The notes beneath the pieces are model-generated. The model did not search any database. It had not been told where the DNA came from and worked only from the letters and a program-made list of their open reading frames with translations. From NCBI GenBank assembly GCA_030427705.1, contig JAUIBR010000040.1, positions 1 through 61,308 of the forward strand: a DNA stretch of 61,308 nt, in the 5' to 3' direction. This document shows, piece after piece, positions 7,310 through 15,012 of the stretch (position 1 is the first letter of the stretch; every line of letters starts with the position of its first letter). The stretch is from a bacterium. GTDB lineage: Bacteria > Myxococcota_A > Bradymonadia > Bradymonadales > Bradymonadaceae. The translations under genes and the position numbers were made by a program.

Positions 7310-8752
7310 ATGGACGAACGCCATATCAGTATGATCGTTGAGCGGGTGGTTGAACGCCTGGAAGGTGGCAAGAGTGCCGCCAAACCTGCGCGTGCTGCCG
7401 CAAGCTCCGGCTACACCGCTGCCCCACGCAATCATGGTCACGCAGGCCATGGTGTCTTCGAGACCGTGGACGCCGCGATGTCTGCCGCCGAGGTGTCGTT
7501 TCGACAACTGCAGGACCTGTCTCTAGAAGACCGGAAACGCTGCGTCGCTGCGATGCGTGCCACGATGGAGGAACATCGCGACGCGCTCTCGCGCATGGCC
7601 GTCGAAGAGACCGGCCTCGGACGCTATGTCGACAAGCTAGAAAAGAACAAACTCGCCATCGAGAAGACGCCTGGCCCAGAGATTCTGCAGCCTATCGCGT
7701 TTTCAGGTGATGAGGGGCTCGCCCTGATTGAGCGCGCTCCGTACGGGATTATCGGCTCGATTACCCCGTGCACCAACGCATCTGAGACCATTATCAATAA
7801 TGGCATCAGCATGTTCTCGGGTGGCAACGCTGCGGTGTTCAATGTGCACCCGGCGGCGAAGGGCGTCTGTAACTACACGGTGTCGTTGCTTAACGACGCG
7901 ATTGTGGCGCAGGGCGGACCATCCAACTGCATTTGCAGTATCGCGAATCCGACCATCGAATCTGCCAATAACCTGATGACGCACCCCAAAGTGCGGCTGG
8001 TCGCGGTTACGGGCGGTGGCGGTGTCGTGAAGGCGGCTATGAACTCCGGGAAGCGCGCGATTGCGGCTGGTCCGGGGAATCCACCGGTGGTCGTCGACGA
8101 GACGGCCGACCTGGCTCAGGCTGCTGCGGGCATCATCAAAGGTGCCTCGATCGATAACAATATCGTCTGCATCGCCGAGAAAGAGATTATCGCGGTTGAA
8201 GAGATCTACGACCTCTTAAAGCGTGAACTGCTGGCTCGCGAAGTCGTCGAAGTGTCCGGTCGTGACCTGAAGAAGCTCGAAAAACAAATCATCACGCCAG
8301 ACAATCACGTCAATCGTGACTACGTTGGCAAGAATCCATCCGTCATCCTCAAGGATATCGGCATCAGCGTTAGCGATGATGTGCGTTTGGTCCTGTGCGA
8401 GGTCGACGAAAATCACCCATTTGTGCAGCACGAACTCCTGATGCCCGTCATCGGAATGTGCCGTGCGTCGGACGTCGATGCCGCTATCGAGATGGCCTAC
8501 CGCGTCGAGCACAACTTCTTCCACACCTCGGTGATGTACAGCCACAACATCGAGAAGCTCAGCAAGATGGCGCGCAAGACGAACACGTCCATCTTCGTGA
8601 AGAACGCACCATCGGTTGCCGGTATCGGCGGCGGTGGGGAAGGGTACACGTCGTGGACGATCGCTTCGCCAACTGGTGAAGGCCTCACGACGGCAATCAA
8701 CTTCACGCGTGAGCGTCGCTGCACCCTGAAAGAGTACTTCCGTATCGTCTAA
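7310..8752 (+). CDS. CoA-acylating aldehyde dehydrogenase of microcompartment type (PduP/EutE-like)
   Basis: 480 residues. The enzyme converts an aldehyde, NAD+ and CoA to an acyl-CoA and NADH. Catalytic Cys287 lies in SIDNNIVCIAEKE, with the NAD-binding TGGGGVVKAAM and GPGNPPVVVDETADL segments as in EutE/PduP. Residues 1-18 (MDERHISMIVERVVERLE) form an amphipathic helix followed by a Gly/Ala/Pro-rich linker (to about residue 45), the standard encapsulation peptide that targets cargo to the shell. The gene sits between shell genes and is therefore almost certainly the core enzyme. The aldehyde cannot be read from sequence; lactaldehyde or propionaldehyde would suit the class II aldolase in the satellite locus. 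No dedicated phosphotransacylase or alcohol dehydrogenase is nearby. Confidence 0.95.
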   Translation: MDERHISMIVERVVERLEGGKSAAKPARAAASSGYTAAPRNHGHAGHGVFETVDAAMSAAEVSFRQLQDLSLEDRKRCVAAMRATMEEHRDALSRMAVEETGLGRYVDKLEKNKLAIEKTPGPEILQPIAFSGDEGLALIERAPYGIIGSITPCTNASETIINNGISMFSGGNAAVFNVHPAAKGVCNYTVSLLNDAIVAQGGPSNCICSIANPTIESANNLMTHPKVRLVAVTGGGGVVKAAMNSGKRAIAAGPGNPPVVVDETADLAQAAAGIIKGASIDNNIVCIAEKEIIAVEEIYDLLKRELLAREVVEVSGRDLKKLEKQIITPDNHVNRDYVGKNPSVILKDIGISVSDDVRLVLCEVDENHPFVQHELLMPVIGMCRASDVDAAIEMAYRVEHNFFHTSVMYSHNIEKLSKMARKTNTSIFVKNAPSVAGIGGGGEGYTSWTIASPTGEGLTTAINFTRERRCTLKEYFRIV

Positions 8753-8759
8753 GGCGGCT

Positions 8760-9347
8760 ATGTCCGAGCTCGATCAAACGGCTCTAGCCTGCCTTGAACT
8801 CTCCAGCATCGCGAGGGGCATCCTTGTCTTGGACCAGATGGTCAAGCGCGCCCCTGTGCGCATCCGCCATCGTGGTCGGCATTCGAACGGCAAATACATC
8901 ATCTTGTTCGATGGTGATGTGGCCAGCGTCGAAGAGAGCTACGAAGCGGGGATGGAAGCGGCGCAGAGCCACCTGGTCGACCACATGATGCTGGCGACGG
9001 TCCATCCACAGATTACGGATGCGTTGAGTGGTAACTATCGCAAACCTAGCGGAGATGCGGTGCTCTTGGCGGAGCTGACCCAGGTTGCATCCATCCTGGA
9101 GCGGCTAGATGCGACGCTGAAGCTCATCGAAGCCAACCTTGTCGACCTACAGTTGGCGATGGGGATCGGTGGACGCGGCTATTTCGCTGTAGAAGCCCCG
9201 CTGTTTGATATCGAGTATGCCCGCGACGAGTTGATGAACACGGTCGAACCCGACCTGCTCATCGCCGTGGATATTATTGCGCGGCCTCACGAGGAGATGT
9301 GGAGCGCGATGGGGCACCGCCATCCTTTTGCGGATTACGAGGCGTAG
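8760..9347 (+). CDS. Second BMC-T shell protein (single-layer type)
   Basis: 195 residues with two divergent BMC domains: ACLELSSIARGILVLDQMVK and KYIILFDGDVASVEESYEAG in the first half, LLAELTQVASILERLDATLK and GRGYFAVEAPLFDIEYAR in the second. The layout matches what I remember of H. ochraceum BMC-T1 (Hoch_5812; ELTSIARGI and VAEVEES are similar), which forms a single flat trimer. It starts 7 bases after the aldehyde dehydrogenase stop and closes the operon. Its last 74 bases overlap the convergent peptidyl-prolyl isomerase gene in another frame. BMC domains this divergent are easily missed by automatic annotation. Confidence 0.88.
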   Translation: MSELDQTALACLELSSIARGILVLDQMVKRAPVRIRHRGRHSNGKYIILFDGDVASVEESYEAGMEAAQSHLVDHMMLATVHPQITDALSGNYRKPSGDAVLLAELTQVASILERLDATLKLIEANLVDLQLAMGIGGRGYFAVEAPLFDIEYARDELMNTVEPDLLIAVDIIARPHEEMWSAMGHRHPFADYEA

Positions 9348-10230
9348 CGTACCGCTCCGCGTATTTGATCTTCGCCTTCGCTCGCCAATCCTTCACAGAC
9401 CGGGACTTCACCTCGGCCATCTGACGCTGTCGCAGCATCGCTTCAAGCTCCGGTCGAATCGCCACATACGCTTCTGACAAATCCTCTTCGAACTCATGAA
9501 CCCAGAAGACCTGCACGCCGACCGGCGATTTCAGGACTTCAGTGGCTGAGTTTGGCTTGGCCCCGAAGATGGCAGCCTTGCTGGCTGCGATGGTATCGGA
9601 CTCCCGGATCCAACCGATCTCGCCGCCAAGATTGGCGGTTGGTCCTTTGCTATGGATCCTGGCGAGTGCGGCGAATTGTGAGGGCGTCTTGGCCTTGGAG
9701 ACTAACATGCGAAGGCGGCGCTGGGCTGTGTCGATGGATTGTGCGTCGCCGGGTATGTCGGCGCGCATGATGATTGAGCTCACGCGTGCGCGGCGGTCGA
9801 CCGGATTGGCGTCGGTTAGCTGCTGGTAGTAAGTCCGAACATCGTCTTCGTTTGGTGCGCTTGTACCGACCTCTTTGGCGATCCGCTGGTCAATCAGCCG
9901 GTCCAAAACCTGTCGGCGTTTGGCAAGTTTGAGCTGCTGCGAAACCGGAAGGCGAATGTTCTGGTAGAGCGTCGTTAACTCGGAGACGTGTTTGTCGACC
10001 TCGAGCTCGTAAATGGGGTCATCGTTCACCCAAGCCGCGACCGGCATCAGGACCGGCCGTTCGGGGTTTTGTGGCTCTTCGATCTTCTCGACCGCCTTTG
10101 GGGCGGGGCGTTGTTGGACCTCGCTTGGCTCGGAGGTCTTCTTGTCGCATCCAGCCACGAGGCTGAGCACGACGAATAATGTAACAACGTTGCGCATGCA
10201 GAACTTAATGCTCGCAAGGGGCGGGTTCAT
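9274..10230 (-). CDS. PpiC/SurA-type peptidyl-prolyl isomerase lipoprotein
   Basis: 318 residues with a lipobox (VVLSLVAGC), then a Pro/Glu-rich linker (PEVQ...PEEPQNPERP type), a SurA-like N-terminal helical region (ELEVDKHVSELTTLYQ; RRQVLDRLIDQRIAKEVG) and a parvulin-like rotamase domain (about 130-250, including RARVSSIIMR, ARIHSKGPTANLGGEIGWI and VGVQVFWVHEFEE). Lipid-anchored parvulins help fold outer-membrane or exported proteins in the periplasm. ATG 10230 has AGGA about 10 bases upstream; ATG 10197 is possible but has no ribosome site. The charged C-terminal tail is encoded in the region shared with the convergent BMC-T gene. Confidence 0.85.
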   Translation of the reverse strand: MNPPLASIKFCMRNVVTLFVVLSLVAGCDKKTSEPSEVQQRPAPKAVEKIEEPQNPERPVLMPVAAWVNDDPIYELEVDKHVSELTTLYQNIRLPVSQQLKLAKRRQVLDRLIDQRIAKEVGTSAPNEDDVRTYYQQLTDANPVDRRARVSSIIMRADIPGDAQSIDTAQRRLRMLVSKAKTPSQFAALARIHSKGPTANLGGEIGWIRESDTIAASKAAIFGAKPNSATEVLKSPVGVQVFWVHEFEEDLSEAYVAIRPELEAMLRQRQMAEVKSRSVKDWRAKAKIKYAERYATPRNPQKDGGAPSRSTSPREAAQ

Positions 10231-10393
10231 TCCGTTATCCTGAATAGGATCATAATGGCGACAATTTGCACCCGTGGGAATGAACTTGCGACTGGTCGAG
10301 GTAGTTTTTTAGATCCATTCGCGGAACTGTTCGTTGGCAGTGATGTCAACAAGATACCGCACAATCGGTGTGATAAAATCTGGAGAACCTGCC

Positions 10394-11842
10394 ATGAAAC
10401 AGCTCGCAACTATCGGCGTAGTCGTCGTCTTGCTCATCGGAGCAGCACTATACTACAGCTCACTTCAAAATCGGACCACGGACCCAACGCCGACCTCACC
10501 GATTGCCACCCCAACGCCAACGCCTCCTAAGGACGGAACGCCGCTGACCACCGCGGAATCGACGGGCACGCTCACACTGCGCGCCGCGATTTCAAACGGC
10601 TACCTTCTGGCGAATAACTCCCGCGAAATCTTCGCGGCCGTCGACATTAACGCGATGGAATACAAAGGCTCGAAACGACCTGCGCTGAACGTCGCTGTCG
10701 TCTTGGACCGCAGTGGCTCGATGTCGGGCGCAAAGATTGAAAATGCCAAGTTGGCCGCGCGCCGCCTGGTGAACGTGCTTGAAGATGGCGACCGAATCGC
10801 GATTGTCAGCTACGGCTCGGACGTTAGCCTCGACTTCCGCTCGGAGCCTATCAATAGCAACAGCCGCATGCGCCTGCTTCGCGCAATCAACGCTATCGAA
10901 ATCGGCGGTGGAACGAACCTCAGCGGTGGTTTCCAGATGGGCTTCAACGAGGTCAATCGCCACAAGACGGATGAAACGGTCAATCGTGTCATCCTGATGT
11001 CGGACGGACACGCTAACGTCGGTATCACCGATGAGCGCTCGTTGGTCGGCTTGAGCAAGAACTCGCTGCAATCGAAGATCTCGGTCACGACGCTCGGCGT
11101 TGGACTGGACTACAACGAAGACCTGATGACGCAGATGGCTGACCAGGGTGCTGGTAACTACTACTTCGTCGACCAGCCTTCGACGACCGTCAGCATCTTC
11201 GAGAAAGAGCTCAAAGGTCTTGCGACGACGGTTGCTCGCAACTCGGTCGCAGTCATCAAGCTCAAGCCTGGTGTCGTTGTCGACCGCGTGTTCGGCTTCC
11301 CATTCAAGCAGAGCGGCAACCAGGTTTGGATTACGCTCAGCGAGTTCCACTCGTCACAGAGCAAGAACATCCTGATGAAGCTTCGTGCTCACCCAACGGC
11401 CACCGGCGATTTGCCAATCATGGACGTCGACCTCTCGTACGACGACCTTGTGAACAGCAAGCCTGGCCATCAGACGGTCGCACTTAAGAGTGTCGTTACG
11501 AACGATGCTGCGAAGGCCGACACGGGTGTCGACGTTGCGGTTATCTCTCGTGTGCAGCAGGTTGAAGTTGCTGAGACGATGAAGGACGCAATGAAGATGT
11601 ACGAAGAAGGCAAAGCTGAAGAGGCTCAACGCCGCATCACCCGTACGCAGAACACGATGCGCGAGCGTCAGACGAAGTACAAACTTAAGGGTGCCAAGCG
11701 CTTCGAAGCGGCTGACAAAGAGCTCGACCAGCTCAAGTACGATGTCGGGTCGGCAGCGCCAGCTTCGGCTGAAGGCAAGCGGATGCGTAAGCAGAAGAAA
11801 GCTCGCAGCCGCGCAATCCTTCTGGACACGAACAGCTTCTAG
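10394..11842 (+). CDS. Membrane-anchored von Willebrand factor A (VWA) domain protein
   Basis: 482 residues from ATG 10394 (GGAG upstream). An N-terminal hydrophobic anchor (TIGVVVVLLIGAALYYSSL) is followed by a Thr/Pro linker and a VWA domain with a complete MIDAS metal site: DRSGSMSG (Asp105, DxSxS), GGGTNLSGG and LMSDGHANVG. The remaining half has a beta domain and a basic helical tail (REFQTKY-like, many Arg/Lys). It resembles extracytoplasmic YfbK-type VWA proteins, which mediate protein-protein contacts in the envelope. The upstream 163 bases are a divergent control region shared with the isomerase gene. Confidence 0.88.
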   Translation: MKQLATIGVVVVLLIGAALYYSSLQNRTTDPTPTSPIATPTPTPPKDGTPLTTAESTGTLTLRAAISNGYLLANNSREIFAAVDINAMEYKGSKRPALNVAVVLDRSGSMSGAKIENAKLAARRLVNVLEDGDRIAIVSYGSDVSLDFRSEPINSNSRMRLLRAINAIEIGGGTNLSGGFQMGFNEVNRHKTDETVNRVILMSDGHANVGITDERSLVGLSKNSLQSKISVTTLGVGLDYNEDLMTQMADQGAGNYYFVDQPSTTVSIFEKELKGLATTVARNSVAVIKLKPGVVVDRVFGFPFKQSGNQVWITLSEFHSSQSKNILMKLRAHPTATGDLPIMDVDLSYDDLVNSKPGHQTVALKSVVTNDAAKADTGVDVAVISRVQQVEVAETMKDAMKMYEEGKAEEAQRRITRTQNTMRERQTKYKLKGAKRFEAADKELDQLKYDVGSAAPASAEGKRMRKQKKARSRAILLDTNSF

Positions 11843-11848
11843 TTAACC

Positions 11849-11934
11849 CGGTGAGCAACGCGAACCAAATCGGTGAGCAACAGCGAACCAAATCGGTGAG
11901 CAACGCGAACCAAATCGGTGAGCGACAGCGAACC
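11849..11934. repeat. Four tandem 22/23-bp repeats between genes
   Basis: Units at 11849-11870, 11871-11893, 11894-11915 and 11916-11934 all begin CGGTGAGC(A/G)AC and contain GCGAACC. Alternate units carry one extra A (22, 23, 22 bp), so the array does not keep a reading frame. It fills the gap between the VWA stop and the next start. With no spacers it is not a CRISPR array. Confidence 0.85.
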
Positions 11935-11948
11935 CTGAGAGAAACGTA

Positions 11949-13298
11949 ATGTCCGTCTCGGTATCCATAAGCAACACCCGCGCACTGAACCGCGAAATCA
12001 TCCTCCTGGTGGCTAGCGGTGGCGTCTCAGGGCTCGTTGCAGCCGGCCTCGAATTGCTTGCCGGCCAACCACATCCAGAACTCTCCGTACTCTCTTTCGG
12101 GGCTGTGGTTGGTCTGGCGGCAAACCTCACCGACAGTAAAGAAGGCACACCGATGCTTCGCCTCGTGCTTGCACTGCTTGGCGGCGCGGCCATGGCGATC
12201 CTCATGTCGCTCAATCCAATCGCGGCTGCGGCCGTGGGCGGTGGCCTCATCGGAGGTGCGCTGACGGTCGGCGAAGGATATGCGGGCATGGAGAAGGCCG
12301 GTGTGTGGCTCGTCCATGCAATCGGCCTCGCGATCGCGATGTTTGTTACGGGCGTGTTGGCCACGCAGTTCTTCAGCGCGGCGGTCATGGTCAATCTCTT
12401 CCAAGGTGCTGTCTGGGGCTTGTTTATGGCGTTCGCCGGCGGACTGGCTCGCCTCAATTGGTCGCGTGATGAAGTGCTCTCGCAGTTTCGCGAGGCTGAG
12501 GCCGACCTCAAGGGCTCGTCCGAAGAAAACATGCGTAACGGCCGTCAGCTCTATGAGCAGATTCTGGCTGAGCTCGACCGGGCTCAGCAGGCAGAAAACC
12601 GGGAGCGAGCCAAAGAGATTGCAATCGAAACCGCGCGCGCTCTTATCGCGCTGGCTCGTCGCGCAGATGAGCTTCGGGTTGCGAGTGAAGTGAAACTTCG
12701 CCGTCACCTACCGTCACGCGTCGTTGAGCTCGACGAGCGCATCAAAGCTGAAAAGGACGCCACGGTCCGCAAGGAGTTGCAGGCGACCTTGGACGAGCTC
12801 ATCGAGCAGGTGCGCGTGCGTAATCGACTCCAGGTCGCACGTGCACGCCTCGAGGCCCGTCAGCAACGTTGCTTTACTGCGATGGAGCGCCTGCATGTCG
12901 CTCTGATTCAAGGCGGTAGCGGCGAACATGCGGATTCGGCGCTGGAAGAATCGATGAACTCGCTCGAGAAGCTGAGCGAAGAGATTCGTTGGCGTAACCT
13001 ATCCGTAGACGAGCTGTGCGAAGGCGCCGAGGTCGAAAGCGACGAAGAGTTGGTCGCGGACATGATGGCCGAGACTGAACGGGAAGAATCAGAGCCATCG
13101 GAAGATGGCGACGAATCCAACGACGCAGAAGAAGTACAGTTCGACACGGAAGCCCCTGAAGAAGAAGTCGAAACCGGCACGGTGCTTGACACTGAGTCGC
13201 TCAGCGACGAGCCTAAAACTGCAAGCACAGACGGTACGGACGGTACCGTCGGCGAAACGGTTGAAGAGGCTCATGTCGAATCGGCGCATTCCAGCTGA
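11949..13298 (+). CDS. Unknown membrane protein with coiled-coil and acidic tail
   Basis: 449 residues in three parts. Residues about 17-175 hold five or six hydrophobic segments rich in Gly/Ala (for example LRLVLALLGGAAMAILMSL). Residues about 180-340 are charged alpha-helix with heptad-like pattern (LYEQILAELDRAQQAENRER, LDERIKAEKDATVRKELQAT), probably a cytoplasmic coiled coil. The last 100 residues are very acidic with Glu/Ser/Asp/Thr (ETEREESEPSEDGDESND). I do not recognise a family. The layout suggests a membrane scaffold with a disordered cytoplasmic tail. Its 3' end overlaps the start of the PHP gene by 26 bases, indicating cotranscription. Confidence 0.7.
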   Translation: MSVSVSISNTRALNREIILLVASGGVSGLVAAGLELLAGQPHPELSVLSFGAVVGLAANLTDSKEGTPMLRLVLALLGGAAMAILMSLNPIAAAAVGGGLIGGALTVGEGYAGMEKAGVWLVHAIGLAIAMFVTGVLATQFFSAAVMVNLFQGAVWGLFMAFAGGLARLNWSRDEVLSQFREAEADLKGSSEENMRNGRQLYEQILAELDRAQQAENRERAKEIAIETARALIALARRADELRVASEVKLRRHLPSRVVELDERIKAEKDATVRKELQATLDELIEQVRVRNRLQVARARLEARQQRCFTAMERLHVALIQGGSGEHADSALEESMNSLEKLSEEIRWRNLSVDELCEGAEVESDEELVADMMAETEREESEPSEDGDESNDAEEVQFDTEAPEEEVETGTVLDTESLSDEPKTASTDGTDGTVGETVEEAHVESAHSS

Positions 13299-14091
13299 AT
13301 TACACAGTCACTCCACATTTAGTGACGGCCAACTTGAGCCGGAGGAGCTAGCAAAAACGCTAAGCAAATCCGGCGTTTTGTTGTGGTCGCTCACTGACCA
13401 CGACACCTGTGAGGGGTGTGAGCGCGCTAAAATCGCAGCCGACGAATATGGCATCGAATTCATTAGCGGTATTGAGATCTCCGCATGGGACGGGGTCTCG
13501 GTTCATGTGCTGGGATACGGTGTGACGATGGACGGCATGCGAGAGTTCAGCGAGAAGCGAAAAGGGCTGCGCCACGATCGAATGGCACAGATGGTGTCTA
13601 ATCTAAACGACGCTGGCGTCGCGGTGGATTTTGACCGTGTCTTAGAGATCGCGGGTCGCGGAATCATCGGGCGTCCGCATTTGGCCGAGGCATTAATCGA
13701 ACGTGGACACGTTGAGTCCGTGCCGGAAGCGTTTTCCAGATATATCGGATCACGTTGCCCCGCCTATGTTTCGTCAAATTGGCCGTCAGTTGAACAGGCT
13801 ATCGACATCATTCACGACGATGGCGCGATGGCCGTTCTGGCACATCCCGGGATCTACAAACGAGATCACCGCATCGCGGCTTGGGTTCACCATGGGTTAG
13901 ATGGTATTGAGGTTGAGCATCCACACCATGATGGTGAGGCGCAGCTGAGGTACGAGACTATCGCTGAACGAGAGGGCATTCTCAAAATGGCGAGCACTGA
14001 CTACCATGGCCCCAAGAATCAGGTTTTGCCGCTAGGTACGACCCACCTGAACGCCCGAAGTTACGAGGCCGTCAGGCAGTTTGTGATGTAG
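13273..14091 (+). CDS. PHP-domain phosphoesterase, YciV/TrpH (RNase AM)-like
   Basis: 272 residues from ATG 13273, which lies inside the preceding gene with GAAGAGG upstream. The N-terminal PHP metal motif HSHSTFSDG is followed by SLTDHDTCEGCERAK and FISGIEISAW; further metal ligands appear as HPGIYKR and STDYHGP near the end. This pattern fits the TrpH/YciV family, whose E. coli member is a 5'-3' exoribonuclease that also hydrolyses 3',5'-nucleotide bisphosphates. It is somewhat shorter than E. coli YciV. It is coupled to the membrane protein upstream and followed 10 bases later by sppA. Confidence 0.85.
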   Translation: MSNRRIPAELHSHSTFSDGQLEPEELAKTLSKSGVLLWSLTDHDTCEGCERAKIAADEYGIEFISGIEISAWDGVSVHVLGYGVTMDGMREFSEKRKGLRHDRMAQMVSNLNDAGVAVDFDRVLEIAGRGIIGRPHLAEALIERGHVESVPEAFSRYIGSRCPAYVSSNWPSVEQAIDIIHDDGAMAVLAHPGIYKRDHRIAAWVHHGLDGIEVEHPHHDGEAQLRYETIAEREGILKMASTDYHGPKNQVLPLGTTHLNARSYEAVRQFVM

Positions 14092-14100
14092 GAGAGAGCC

Positions 14101-15012
14101 TTGTCTGGTTCCAATAATGATTCGCGCCGCAGCGGCGCAGTTACCGCGCTGATTGTGTTTGGTGGGATGTTTTTAGTCTTCTTCCTGTCATCCGCGATGG
14201 TGTTGGTCGCGATGGGCGATGAGGGGCTGACCGGTCTTGGTGAAGAGAAGGTCGGCGTCGTCGAGGTCATCGGACCGATTACGGATTCCAAAGAAACGGT
14301 CCGCAATCTGCGCCGATTTGTGGAAGACGATACGATTAAAGCAATCGTCGTTCGAATCGACAGCCCCGGTGGTTCGGTTGCGCCAAGCCAGGAGATGTTT
14401 CAGGCCGTTCAGCGTGCAAAGGAAAAGAAGCCGTTGGTCGTTTCGATGGGCAACCTCGCCGCAAGCGGTGGATACTACATCGCGATTGGAGCGGATAAGA
14501 TCTACGCGAATCCGGGCAGTGTCACCGGTTCGATCGGCGTCATTACTCAGTTATTCAATGTCAGCAGGATCACCGAGAAACTCGATCTTGAAGTGAATAC
14601 GCTCAAGACCGGGCCGTATAAAGATTCGGGCTCGCCGTTTCGCGAGTTCACGGTTCAGGACGAAGTGTATTTCCGCGATTTGATCGACGACATCTACGAG
14701 CAGTTTGTGGAAGACGTGGCCAAGTCGCGAAAGATGGAAGTCTCTGAAGCCAAGAAGTTTGCCGATGGCCGCGTGTTTACGGGGCGCCAGGCAAAAGAGT
14801 ACGGACTCGTGGACGAGCTCGGTACCCTTACGGACGCGGTCGATTACGTGGCGAAAGAGGCCAAAATCGAAGGTGACCCGAAGATTGTGTATCCCGCAAA
14901 GGAAACGTCGGTGTTGGATCAGCTCCTCAAGTCGAATCTGCAGTCCTTGGTAAGCGAAGCTAAGCAGCAGGCGACTCCGGTTGTTGAGTATCGGTACGTA
15001 GGACCTCAATGA
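14101..15012 (+). CDS. sppA: Signal peptide peptidase SppA-type serine protease (single-domain)
   Basis: 303 residues starting with TTG at 14101 behind a strong GGAGAGAG. One N-terminal membrane anchor (ALIVFGGMFLVFFLSSAMVL) is followed by a ClpP-fold protease domain. The Ser/Lys dyad is visible: Ser122 in GNLAASGGYY and Lys174 in LKTGPYKDSGSPFRE. VRIDSPGGSV and NPGSVTGSIGVI are further SppA hallmarks. It is the short form with one protease domain, as in Bacillus and many Gram-negatives. SppA degrades cleaved signal peptides in the membrane. It overlaps the next gene by ATGA. Confidence 0.93.
   Translation: MSGSNNDSRRSGAVTALIVFGGMFLVFFLSSAMVLVAMGDEGLTGLGEEKVGVVEVIGPITDSKETVRNLRRFVEDDTIKAIVVRIDSPGGSVAPSQEMFQAVQRAKEKKPLVVSMGNLAASGGYYIAIGADKIYANPGSVTGSIGVITQLFNVSRITEKLDLEVNTLKTGPYKDSGSPFREFTVQDEVYFRDLIDDIYEQFVEDVAKSRKMEVSEAKKFADGRVFTGRQAKEYGLVDELGTLTDAVDYVAKEAKIEGDPKIVYPAKETSVLDQLLKSNLQSLVSEAKQQATPVVEYRYVGPQ

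Noticed and set aside
10237-10250. ATCCT-GAAT-AGGAT dyad in the divergent region before the VWA gene
   Set aside because: Arms of five bases are too short to distinguish from chance.
11849-11934. Possible CRISPR array
   Set aside because: Units are directly adjacent, with no unique spacers and no cas genes nearby.
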